Shown in pieces: positions 17,645-26,263 of a DNA stretch of 35,441 nucleotides. Position numbers and translations under genes: made by a program. The stretch is taken from positions 1-35,441 of the forward strand of contig JAPUGV010000101.1 in NCBI GenBank assembly GCA_027298025.1, given 5' to 3'. The notes beneath the pieces were generated by a model. It ran no database searches and was not told where the DNA came from. It saw only the letters and a list, made by a program, of their open reading frames with translations. The first letter of the stretch is position 1, and the number at the start of each line of letters is the position of its first letter. The stretch comes from Chloroflexota bacterium. Lineage in GTDB: Bacteria; Chloroflexota; Anaerolineae; Anaerolineales; E44-bin32.

Positions 17645-18295
17645 ATGACTGAGGCCGTGATTGTTGTTCTGACATTTGCCTCGGCAGCAGTCGCCGTCCT
17701 CAGCCGCTACTTCGGCCGCAAGCCGATTGTCTTCTACATCTCCAAGCCGCTTACGACCACGTTAATTTTATTGCCGGTCCTGGCCGTACTGCTCGAATCC
17801 GAGGGCGCCTACGTCGCCCTCATCGCGGCAGGGCTGGCGTTCGCACTCCTGGGTGACACGCTGCTGATGCTGCCAAAGGACCGGTTTGTGCTCGGGATCG
17901 CCAGCTTTGCGGCCACGCACGTGCTCTACACCGCAGCCTTCATTGCGGCGGCTGGCGTTGCCTTGATAAACCCTTACGTCATTCCGCTAATCATCTTTGC
18001 GGTTCTCATGATCCGCTTTCTCTGGCCCGGAGTGCGAAAGTCACTCCAAATCCCTATCCTTGCATACGTCGTTCTCATTACTGTTATGGCTGCGCAGGCA
18101 ATTGGCGCCGCTCTGGATTCGGACAGTAATGGCCTGGCATTGGCTGCGGCTGGTTCGCTACTCTTCTTAGCTTCTGACTCGATGCTGGCCGCAAATCGGT
18201 TTAGAGTACCATTCACAGCGGCTCCGGCACTGGTGTTATCCACATACTGGCTGGGACAATGGCTGATCGCTCTTTCGGCACGCGTAGGTGCATAA
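17645..18295 (+). CDS. lysoplasmalogenase (YhhN family)
   Basis: KPLTTTLILLPVL...ALIAAGLAFALLGDTLLMLPKDRFVLGIASFAATHVLY. Confidence 0.92.
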   Translation: MTEAVIVVLTFASAAVAVLSRYFGRKPIVFYISKPLTTTLILLPVLAVLLESEGAYVALIAAGLAFALLGDTLLMLPKDRFVLGIASFAATHVLYTAAFIAAAGVALINPYVIPLIIFAVLMIRFLWPGVRKSLQIPILAYVVLITVMAAQAIGAALDSDSNGLALAAAGSLLFLASDSMLAANRFRVPFTAAPALVLSTYWLGQWLIALSARVGA

Positions 18296-18380
18296 GTGAT
18301 CTAGCAGATCGGAGCGGGGAAGAAAGAATCGCCTCCGAGCGCTTGATTAAGCGCGCTGCTCATGATGAAATGCGGGTTAG

Positions 18381-19409
18381 ATGTCAAGCTATACCGCGTA
18401 TCGCAGCCTCCTATTTCGGCTGAAGCCTGAGCGCGCCCATCAACTGATCCTGCAATCGCTCGCGCTGGCGGGAGCCATCCCTGCGCTGAGGTCCGGCCTG
18501 CGCCGGATCTTTTCGTTTGAGGATCCGGCGCTGAGGGTACGGGCATTTGGATTGGAATTCGCGAACCCAGTGGGGTTAGCCGCCGGCTACGACAAGGACG
18601 GACTGGCCATGCACGGACTGGCGTGCCTTGGGTTCGGCCACCTCGAACTGGGGACGGTGACATTGGAACCTCAGCAAGGCAACCCTCGGCCGCGCCTTTT
18701 TCGGCTGGAGGAAGATGAGGCACTCATCAATCGAATGGGCTTTCCTAATCAGGGCATTTCGCGGTTGATTGAGAGGCTCAGGAATCGGCCGAGCGACGTG
18801 GTGCTGGGTATTAACATTGGCAAATCGGCTGACACGCCCATCGAAGAGGCCAGCCGAGATTACAGGAGGCTGATGGAGTTGCTCTACGGGGTCGCCGATT
18901 ACCTGGCGATCAACGTCTCCTCTCCGAATACGATTGGGCTGCGGCAGTTACAGGGACGCCGAACCCTTGAAGGCCTTCTGAGCGATCTGGCCGACAAGCG
19001 CAGCGGGCTCGAGTCGGAGACGGGGCTGCGGCGGCCGGTGCTGGTGAAACTGGCCCCCGATCTCGGGGAGGCGGAGCTTGACGATGCGGTGGAGGTCATC
19101 GAGGGCGCAGGCATGGATGGAGTGATTATCGCGAATACAACGACCTCGCGGAACGGGTTGCGTGCGGCAGCGAAGGACGAAAGCGGCGGGCTGAGCGGGA
19201 GGCCCCTGTTCCGCAAGTCCACCGATATGATCCAACGTGTGCGCACCAAAACCGACGGCAGGCTTCCGATCATCGGGGTCGGCGGTGTCCTTGGGCCGCA
19301 TGAGGCCAAGGAGAAACTGAACGCCGGCGCGGCTTTGGTTCAAATGTATACCGGACTCATCTACCGCGGACCTGGCCTTATTCGCGAGATTCTGGCTGCA
19401 CTCGGTTAG
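18381..19409 (+). CDS. pyrD: quinone-dependent dihydroorotate dehydrogenase
   Basis: FANPVGLAAGYDKDGLAMHGLACLGFGHLELGTVTLEPQQGNPRPRLFRLEEDEALINRMGFPNQG; NVSSPNTIGLRQLQ; IGVGGV. Confidence 0.97.
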   Translation: MSSYTAYRSLLFRLKPERAHQLILQSLALAGAIPALRSGLRRIFSFEDPALRVRAFGLEFANPVGLAAGYDKDGLAMHGLACLGFGHLELGTVTLEPQQGNPRPRLFRLEEDEALINRMGFPNQGISRLIERLRNRPSDVVLGINIGKSADTPIEEASRDYRRLMELLYGVADYLAINVSSPNTIGLRQLQGRRTLEGLLSDLADKRSGLESETGLRRPVLVKLAPDLGEAELDDAVEVIEGAGMDGVIIANTTTSRNGLRAAAKDESGGLSGRPLFRKSTDMIQRVRTKTDGRLPIIGVGGVLGPHEAKEKLNAGAALVQMYTGLIYRGPGLIREILAALG

Positions 19410-19418
19410 GATTAGAAA

Positions 19419-20483
19419 ATGAACAGGCTACGTGCCAGCAGATCTATCGTTCTCATGCTGCTCCTCTACATCGTCAGTCTGGCCATCCAATTCCTAGCGC
19501 CATCGGAGCCGACCGTTGAGCCCCAGTTTTTTGCAGCGACTTGGTACAACCTCTACTTCACCAATCCAGAGGGGGCCTCCGCTTCAACCTTGAGGGGAGG
19601 TCCGGATGCCAAACTGGCGGTCGCGATGGATGCTGCCGCCGAATCCATCGATGTGGCCGCCCAGGAAATCGATCTATGGAGCATCCGGGACGCGCTTATC
19701 GGGGCGCATGAGCGGGGTCTGGTGGTGCGGGTAGTTACCGAGTCCGACTACGTATCGAACCCCGAAATGCAGGCGCTGGCCCTGGCGGGCATTCCCTTGC
19801 GAGAGGATGAGCGACCGCCATTGATGCACAACAAGTTCGTAGTGATCGACGGGCAAGAAGTCTGGACCGGGTCGATGAACCTGACGGTCAATGGCGCCTA
19901 CCGCAACAACAATAATTTGTTGCGCGTCGAATCTGCCACGCTAGCCCAGCAATATACAGAGGAATTCGAAGAGATGTTCATCGAGGATCGCTTCGGAGCT
20001 CTATCCTGGCCTGATGTCCCGCAGAGCACATTCGAGGCTGGAGGTACCCAGATAGAGGCGCTCTTTTCACCGGACATGCGAGTGGGCGACCGTATCACGG
20101 CTCTGCTCCAGGGTGCCGAAAAGACCATCCATGTGATGGCATTTAACCTAACCCTCGATTCGATCGCAGACACAATCTTGCGCCGCGCCGGCGAGGGGAT
20201 CGAAGTGCAGGGTCTATTTGACGCCGATCAGTCGCGCAACCAGGGCAGCGACGTGGCGCGGTTAGAGGAATTCGGTCTCGATATCATGTTCGATGGCAAC
20301 CCACGCAAGATGCACCACAAAGTGATCATCGTGGATGGGAGCATTGTGATCACCGGCTCTTACAACTTTAGCCGCAACGCCGAAGAGAAGAATGACGAGA
20401 ACGTGCTCATCCTCTATAGTCCGGAGCTGGCCGAACAGTACCTGATAGAATTCTCGCGTTTGCGGGAAATAGGTACCCACTAA
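19419..20483 (+). CDS. phospholipase D-like (two HKD motifs) secreted/anchored protein
   Basis: HNKFVVIDGQEVWTGSMNL and HHKVIIVDGSIVITGSYNF; N-terminal signal/TM. Confidence 0.93.
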   Translation: MNRLRASRSIVLMLLLYIVSLAIQFLAPSEPTVEPQFFAATWYNLYFTNPEGASASTLRGGPDAKLAVAMDAAAESIDVAAQEIDLWSIRDALIGAHERGLVVRVVTESDYVSNPEMQALALAGIPLREDERPPLMHNKFVVIDGQEVWTGSMNLTVNGAYRNNNNLLRVESATLAQQYTEEFEEMFIEDRFGALSWPDVPQSTFEAGGTQIEALFSPDMRVGDRITALLQGAEKTIHVMAFNLTLDSIADTILRRAGEGIEVQGLFDADQSRNQGSDVARLEEFGLDIMFDGNPRKMHHKVIIVDGSIVITGSYNFSRNAEEKNDENVLILYSPELAEQYLIEFSRLREIGTH

Positions 20484-20515
20484 AAGTACGAGTCGGCTCG
20501 CCGTAGATTCCCAAC

Positions 20516-20577
20516 TCGACCTGTTTGCCGCTTATCTCCCGCACTGGCAGGTCGAATAAGCGGGCGAAATGCGGGAG
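20516..20577. other. candidate structured RNA: triple interleaved inverted repeats (A-B-C-A'-B'-C')
   Basis: A TCGACCTG 20516-20523/CAGGTCGA 20548-20555; B CCGCTTAT 20528-20535/ATAAGCGG 20556-20563; C CTCCCGCA 20536-20543/TGCGGGAG 20570-20577; all perfect. Confidence 0.6.
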
Positions 20578-20586
20578 CCCCGGGAT

Positions 20587-20871
20587 TTAAGGCCTAGCTC
20601 CGCCTGCAATGTTCGGCACAATCCAAACGTGCTTTCCATTCTCCACTTGAGTATCCGCCCGGCCGGGCCAGCGTCCATCCTCCCGCTCAACGAAGACGTT
20701 TACATAGCGGCGTATCGAGCCATCCGGCTCCATCAGCCGGTCATAAATACCGGGAAAGCGCTCATTGAGCATGGTGGCCACCTCGCCGACTGTGTGCGCT
20801 TCAACCTCCTCGATCCGCTGCATACGGTAGAGAGCTTGAAGCGCGCTGGGGATGTGGACTCGGACGCTCAA
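20587..20871 (-). CDS. MoaD/ThiS-like ubiquitin-fold protein
   Basis: LSVRVHIPSAL...LNERFPGIYDRLMEPDGSIRRYVNVFVEREDGRWPG...VWIVPNIAGGARP; TTG start overlaps the upstream gene stop (TTGA). Confidence 0.85.
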   Translation of the reverse strand: MSVRVHIPSALQALYRMQRIEEVEAHTVGEVATMLNERFPGIYDRLMEPDGSIRRYVNVFVEREDGRWPGRADTQVENGKHVWIVPNIAGGARP

Positions 20872-21965
20872 GTGACCCTGCCAATAGATACAGAGTAGAT
20901 CGGCGGCAGGAAGTCGACCAGCACTTTCCAATTCTCGCCCTCATCCGGGCTGAAAAAGATCTGCCCTGTCTGAGTACCGACGTACACGCCACTAGACTCG
21001 CAATCGTCGACGGCCATCCCTTCCCTCAAGATCGTGAGGAAGGCCCCGTCTGGCAGGCCGCTTCTGAGGGCCTCCCATTTGGAGCCTTTGTCGCGGCTGC
21101 GCCAAACGGTCATCTTTCCCTCGGGCACCACGCGATTTTCCGATCCCACGAGCGGAACGACATAGACGGTGTCGGGGTCATGGGCATGAATGGCAAAGGG
21201 GAAGCCAAATTCTGAGGGCAGCCCTTGGGTGATTTCCACCCAGGTGTCCCCCCGATCGTTGCTGCGGTACACCCCACAATGGTTTTGTTGATAAAGCACT
21301 TCCGGACGCGCGGGATGTAGAGCAAACTTGTGCACACACTGCCCGAACTCCGGGAATTTCTCCTCCAAGAAATCGGCTCGTACGCCCACATTCTTGGCGG
21401 CCCAGGTTTTGCCGCCATCGTCGCTTCGATATACCCCCGCGGCCGAGATGCCGACGTAGATGCGGTCGGGATCCTCAGGATCCACCACAATAGTGTGCAG
21501 AATGAGTCCCCCGCCTCCAGGATTCCAGTTTTCGCTGTGGGTATGGTCGTTCAGCTCGGTAACGGGAGCCCAACTCGCACCATAGTCATCCGTAATGAAC
21601 AGGCCCGCCCGTTCAACGCCGGCGTACAGATGGCCCGGCGAGTCGCCCGGCTTAGGAGCCAAATGCCAGGCTTTGCGCACCCGGCGCTCAGTATCTGCCG
21701 GAAAGTCCAACTTCTCGCTGCGCTGCTCCCAACTCCCGCCGAAATCTGGGCTCCGCTGCACCACAGCCCCAAAAACATCGCTGTTGGTGGCGGCATAGAT
21801 CGAGTTGTCACGTGGGTCGTGAGTCATGTGATGAATCATCCAGCCGTCGTGGCTCATGTTGCGGTGCCACTCCTTGCGATCAGGGTCGCTCCAGTACAGG
21901 AAGCTGCCCTTGCGGGTGCCTACCATTAACAAGACATCACCTTTTTCTGGAGACCTTTCCGCCAT
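20868..21965 (-). CDS. WD40/YVTN/BNR-like repeat protein (sialidase-fold beta-propeller)
   Basis: Repeated SPDFGGSWE, SDDGGKTWA, SNDRGDTWV, SRDKGSKWE, SPDEGENWK Asp-box motifs. Confidence 0.93.
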   Translation of the reverse strand: MAERSPEKGDVLLMVGTRKGSFLYWSDPDRKEWHRNMSHDGWMIHHMTHDPRDNSIYAATNSDVFGAVVQRSPDFGGSWEQRSEKLDFPADTERRVRKAWHLAPKPGDSPGHLYAGVERAGLFITDDYGASWAPVTELNDHTHSENWNPGGGGLILHTIVVDPEDPDRIYVGISAAGVYRSDDGGKTWAAKNVGVRADFLEEKFPEFGQCVHKFALHPARPEVLYQQNHCGVYRSNDRGDTWVEITQGLPSEFGFPFAIHAHDPDTVYVVPLVGSENRVVPEGKMTVWRSRDKGSKWEALRSGLPDGAFLTILREGMAVDDCESSGVYVGTQTGQIFFSPDEGENWKVLVDFLPPIYSVSIGRVT

Positions 21966-22080
21966 CGGAGTTTCTCCTTATGGATTCACTTAGGGAACGG
22001 CCCCTAAATCATACCGGAAGCAAAAAAGTTAATGGGTAGGTGAGTCCACGCGCGAATTAGGGAGTTCTTTGGATGACTGC

Positions 22081-23130
22081 CTAGTTGGGGCTTTGATCGA
22101 GTGGCCAGCTGGGGAGTACGTCCATGTCCAGCGCGTCCCGCTGGCCGGCGCCGAAGCGCCAGTGTCCCACTGCGGCGGTCATGGCCGCATTGTCAGTGCA
22201 GAGCTCCAGGGGAGGGGTGCGCACCGGGAGCTTGGATCGAGATTCGAAGGCCTCGCGCAACGGCGCGTTGGCAGACACTCCGCCCGCCACGAGGATCTCC
22301 TGTGCCTTAAAATCCTTGGCGGCCTCGAGCGTCTTCACCACAAGTACATCTACTACGGCCGCTTGAAAAGCGGCGGCGATATCCGCAATAGGTAGCCCGG
22401 GTCGCGGCGCCTCTATCCCTGCCTTCAACTCCGGTTGGCGCTCGCGCACTTCGCGCAGCACGGCAGTCTTGAGCCCGCTGAAGGAGAAATCCCAGGTCCC
22501 TTCCAGCAAGGCGCGCGGAAACTTGAAGGCTTTCGGATCGCCCTTTTCAGCAGCCTCCTGAACCGCTGGCCCGCCTGGATACGCCAGACCCAGCAGGCGG
22601 GCGACCTTATCAAAGGCCTCGCCCGCGGCATCGTCCAAAGTCCCGCCCAGGCGCTTGTATTTAAGGTGGTCCTCCATCAAAACCAGCTCTGTGTGTCCAC
22701 CGGAGACGATGAGCGCAAGCAGCGGAAAGTTGGGCTCTGGCTCGTCTTCGACCAGCCAGATGGAGTAAAGGTGGGCTTCCAGGTGGTTGATGCCCAGGAT
22801 CGGCAAGTTTGCCGCCAACGCCAGGCCTTTGGCCATGTTCATCCCCACCACGAGCGAGCCTGCTAGGCCCGGGCCGCGGGTTACGGCAATGGCATCGATG
22901 GCCTCGAGTCCGGCATGGGCCGAATCTAGGGCTTCAGAAACAACTGAGTAGATCGCTTCAACGTGGATGCGCGAGGCAACCTCCGGATAAACGCCGCCGT
23001 AGACGGCGTGCTCCGCAGCCTGGGAGGCGACTACATTGGAGCGTATGGACCGCCCGTTTTCGACGACCGCAGCAGCAGTCTCGTCGCAGGAGGTTTCAAT
23101 CCCTAGAATACGTGTTTCGCCGCTTGCCAA
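22081..23130 (-). CDS. tsaD: tRNA N6-adenosine threonylcarbamoyltransferase
   Basis: ILGIETSCDETAAAVVE; AVTRGPGLAGSLVVGMNMAKGLA; NHLEAH. Confidence 0.98.
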   Translation of the reverse strand: MASGETRILGIETSCDETAAAVVENGRSIRSNVVASQAAEHAVYGGVYPEVASRIHVEAIYSVVSEALDSAHAGLEAIDAIAVTRGPGLAGSLVVGMNMAKGLALAANLPILGINHLEAHLYSIWLVEDEPEPNFPLLALIVSGGHTELVLMEDHLKYKRLGGTLDDAAGEAFDKVARLLGLAYPGGPAVQEAAEKGDPKAFKFPRALLEGTWDFSFSGLKTAVLREVRERQPELKAGIEAPRPGLPIADIAAAFQAAVVDVLVVKTLEAAKDFKAQEILVAGGVSANAPLREAFESRSKLPVRTPPLELCTDNAAMTAAVGHWRFGAGQRDALDMDVLPSWPLDQSPN

Positions 23131-23161
23131 TTCGTAATCCTGTACCTATCTGGGTTAGACC

Positions 23162-24400
23162 TCAGGCCCCCGGGATCTTCAGCACCAGGTCCATCGGATA
23201 ATCCGCCAGGACCTCAAAACCGCCTTCCGGGTTGGCCCAGACCGTATCTTCAAGTCGCACTCCGATACCGCGCTCCGGATAATAGAGCCCGGGCTCAATG
23301 GTAAATACCGTACCTGGATCCAATGTGTCTTGATTGCTCTCTACGTGGCTAAAGCCTGGTGCCTCGTGAACTGCAAGTCCCAATCCGTGGGCCAGGGAAT
23401 GCACATATCCGTCCGTAGCTCCTGGTGTATTGCACACGGTCGGATGGCCCTTGGACTCGAATTGCTCACAGGTCATGATTTGGAATTCTCGGCACGGTGT
23501 GTCGGCCTTAAGCCGATCAAACACCGAATGATATACCTCTAGCACGTCCTGATAAAGCGCCTCGGCCTCTTCCGGTGCCCAGCCCAGGCACCACGTGCGC
23601 GTGAAATCGTAGAAGTACCCCCCGCCAGCCTCGCTTGGAAAGAGGTCAAAGATGATCGTCTTGCCAAGCTCCACCGGCTGTTCTTCCTGACCTGCGCTGT
23701 GGGGCACTCCCGCATCCCGACCCATCGAGAATATCGTGCCTTCGGGATTCTCCGCCCCGCGCATGGCCAACCACAGATTGATTCGCCGCTTGACTTCGCC
23801 GATGGTCAGGACCTCGCCCTCTCGATTGACGAGAACCCCGTCCTTGGCCTGATGGGATGTCAGAAAATCGGCCACATCACCGACTACGGCCGTGGTGACT
23901 CTTCCCATCTGCCGGATGCGTTCCACTTCTTGCCCGTCTTTTGTCGCGCGGGCCCGAGACAGCACAGATCTGTTCTCGGGCTCACCAACCAGCTCAATTC
24001 CATCCAGGATTTCCTGCAGCCGATCGAATATGGCAAATCCAGATCCGAGTTCTGTCTTGCCATAGAGGGCCACGCGTCCAGAAACCTCATAGTCGCGGAA
24101 GATCTTCTGAAGGAGCAGAACGGCGGCTTGAATGTGATCCCCTTTCGATTGCTCAATGAGGTCCGTGGGCCGATAGTCATCGAGGCTTTTCGTTTCCAGG
24201 CCGGTGCGGGCGGCCTCATCGCGCTCCATCGAATGGTGGAAAAGCACCGGCGATTTCCCCACCTGCTTCAATAGGTAGCCGGAGCTAACGTGTACCAGCC
24301 CGGTGAAATAAGCCTTATTGGGATTGTGGGCCAAGGGGCCAGAGATGAGCAGCGCTTCAAGATCGGCCTCGCGCATAAGTCGATCGATGTCAGCCTTCAT
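23162..24400 (-). CDS. M24 family Xaa-Pro peptidase
   Basis: VHSLAHGLGLAVHEAPGFS...LDPGTVFTIEPGLYYPERGIGVRLEDTV. Confidence 0.95.
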   Translation of the reverse strand: MKADIDRLMREADLEALLISGPLAHNPNKAYFTGLVHVSSGYLLKQVGKSPVLFHHSMERDEAARTGLETKSLDDYRPTDLIEQSKGDHIQAAVLLLQKIFRDYEVSGRVALYGKTELGSGFAIFDRLQEILDGIELVGEPENRSVLSRARATKDGQEVERIRQMGRVTTAVVGDVADFLTSHQAKDGVLVNREGEVLTIGEVKRRINLWLAMRGAENPEGTIFSMGRDAGVPHSAGQEEQPVELGKTIIFDLFPSEAGGGYFYDFTRTWCLGWAPEEAEALYQDVLEVYHSVFDRLKADTPCREFQIMTCEQFESKGHPTVCNTPGATDGYVHSLAHGLGLAVHEAPGFSHVESNQDTLDPGTVFTIEPGLYYPERGIGVRLEDTVWANPEGGFEVLADYPMDLVLKIPGA

Positions 24401-24422
24401 GGATGGTGGATTTCGTTGGTTA

Positions 24423-25817
24423 TCACTCGTTGAGCGCGGCGGTTAGGCCACTCAGCAGCGCCTGTTCCTGACCCGGCAGCACCGTTCTCGGATCGATCAT
24501 CACGTGGTCATTCTCCACTCTGGCGACGATGGGCGGATCTGCCTCTCGCAGACGGTCAGCGAACGCGTTCGGGTGGGGAACGTCCAGGGCCAGCAGCGAG
24601 GTGGGCAGGGTTTCCTCTGGCAGGCTGCCGCCTCCCACCGTGGAGCGGCCAGGCACCACTTCCCCGGTTTCGAGCTGCTGAACCCATTCACCTGCGCGCC
24701 GCTCTAGCTGATCCTCGTGAGCAGCGATCATCATCCACACCGGGACCGCATCGGGTGCCTCATCCATCACATAGTGATTCAGGGTGGCAGCCAGCCCGGC
24801 CAGGCACATCTTGTCCGCACGTACGGCGCGGGCCATGGGATGCCTGGCAAGTCGGTCGATCAGCGCCTTCTCACCCACCAAGATCCCGGCCTGCGGGCCA
24901 CCGACAAGCTTGTCGCCCGAGAAGGCGACGAGTGGGGCCCCCTCTCGGACCGATTCTTGCACCATGGGCTCGTGCCCGAGGCCGAACTGGGCCGTATCCA
25001 GCAAGGCGCCGGAGCCCAGGTCGTCCATCACGGGCAGGTCATGTCTGTGGCCGACATCCATCAACTCCGGGAGGCTGGGCTCGGTGGCAAAACCAATGAT
25101 TTTGAAGTTGGAATGGTGAACCCGAAGGATCAGCGCGGTATTGTCGGTGAGGGCACCCTCGAAGTCCTTCAGGTGGGTGCGATTTGTCGTACCGACCTCC
25201 CGCAGAATCGCTCCCGATTGCTCCATGATCTGCGGGATACGGAAGCCGCCGCCGATCTCGATCAGCTGCGTGCGGGAAACGAGTACTTCCTTCTCATGTG
25301 CCAAGACTGTAAGCACGAGCAACACAGCCGCGGCATTGTTATTGACGACAAGGGCAGATTCGGCCCCCGTCAATCGAACCAGAAGATGCTCGGTATGAAC
25401 ATCACGGCTCCCGCGCGCCCCACGCTCGAGGTCGTACTCCAATGAGCTGTAACCAGAGGCCACTTCGGAAACGGCATGCTGGGCATCGGCGCTCAGCGGG
25501 GCGCGACCCAGGTTGGTATGGATAATGACACCCGTGGCATTGATCACGGGTCGTAAGGAAGGGAGCAACCAGCTTTGCAGAGTGGCCCGCGTTCCGGAGA
25601 TCAAATCTGCTTCTTGTGGAACATCATGGCCCTGCTGGATCGCGAGCCGAGCGGATTCCAGGCTCGTACGAAGGGCCTGCACCGTGAGTGGCCGCCCGTA
25701 CGCCGCGACGAGTTCGTCTGCCTGGTCCGCGCTAAGCAGGCGGTCGACCGAAGGCAGGTCGCGCAAACTCAACGGTTGGGTCTCCAAACGCTTCGTTCGA
25801 GGAGCCTGAGAAACCAC
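24423..25817 (-). CDS. selA: L-seryl-tRNA(Sec) selenium transferase
   Basis: RPVINATGVIIHTNLGRAPLS...YSSLEYDLERGARGSRDVHTEHLL...NNNAAAVLLVL...FSGDKLVGGPQAGILVG; GTG start at 25817. Confidence 0.95.
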   Translation of the reverse strand: MVSQAPRTKRLETQPLSLRDLPSVDRLLSADQADELVAAYGRPLTVQALRTSLESARLAIQQGHDVPQEADLISGTRATLQSWLLPSLRPVINATGVIIHTNLGRAPLSADAQHAVSEVASGYSSLEYDLERGARGSRDVHTEHLLVRLTGAESALVVNNNAAAVLLVLTVLAHEKEVLVSRTQLIEIGGGFRIPQIMEQSGAILREVGTTNRTHLKDFEGALTDNTALILRVHHSNFKIIGFATEPSLPELMDVGHRHDLPVMDDLGSGALLDTAQFGLGHEPMVQESVREGAPLVAFSGDKLVGGPQAGILVGEKALIDRLARHPMARAVRADKMCLAGLAATLNHYVMDEAPDAVPVWMMIAAHEDQLERRAGEWVQQLETGEVVPGRSTVGGGSLPEETLPTSLLALDVPHPNAFADRLREADPPIVARVENDHVMIDPRTVLPGQEQALLSGLTAALNE

Positions 25818-26149
25818 TCCACCAAGATGAAGCCGATTCCTAGCAGCAAACCCAACGAAAGGGTAAGCGATCGATTGATCTGCAGCCATACGCTGAGGGA
25901 AACGAACAAGGCCACCCACAGCGCCTGCCGCAGCAGCACGGCGGAAGGGGCCGGCCCAAAGCGCTTATGCAGCAACCATACAAAAGGAAGTGCGGTTCCG
26001 GTGACGGCTAACGAGAGTAAGAAGAAGAATAGCCAGCGCGGTCCGACGGTGGGCAGCGTCGTGGCTAGGAGCAGGTACAGTCCGGTCCAGCCGATCGCAA
26101 TCAACAGCAAGGCGGTCGCAAACAGGCCGCGGGACTGAGAACCAGACAT
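25769..26149 (-). CDS. hypothetical integral membrane protein
   Basis: Four hydrophobic segments; 49-bp overlap with the 5' end of selA. Confidence 0.65.
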   Translation of the reverse strand: MSGSQSRGLFATALLLIAIGWTGLYLLLATTLPTVGPRWLFFFLLSLAVTGTALPFVWLLHKRFGPAPSAVLLRQALWVALFVSLSVWLQINRSLTLSLGLLLGIGFILVEWFLRLLERSVWRPNR

Positions 26150-26157
26150 GGGCAGGG

Positions 26158-26163
26158 ATTATA
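26158..26163 (-). promoter_or_regulatory. -10 box for the membrane gene/selA transcript
   Basis: Minus-strand TATAAT, 8 nt before the ATG at 26149. Confidence 0.5.
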
Positions 26164-26263
26164 GCGCAGCGCATGGAAACGAGCGTGATATACTCTCCGC
26201 CGCGCGCTCGGAAGCGCAGCGGTCGAGACGAAACCACGTGTTCAAATCGAATTTAGGTTGCCG

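Noticed and set aside
20407-20589. Readthrough of the moaD-like stop stimulated by the downstream pseudoknot
   Set aside because: The frame stays open for 59 codons, but much of it lies antisense to the PLD gene and the peptide has no recognisable conservation; kept only as a remote possibility
21330-21929. 199-aa plus-strand ORF
   Set aside because: Antisense to the BNR-repeat gene; no domain motif
23699-24274. 191-aa plus-strand ORF
   Set aside because: Antisense to the M24 peptidase gene, no domain signal
24717-25445. 242-aa plus-strand ORF
   Set aside because: Antisense to the clearly coding selA; high-GC third-position artefact with no recognisable domain
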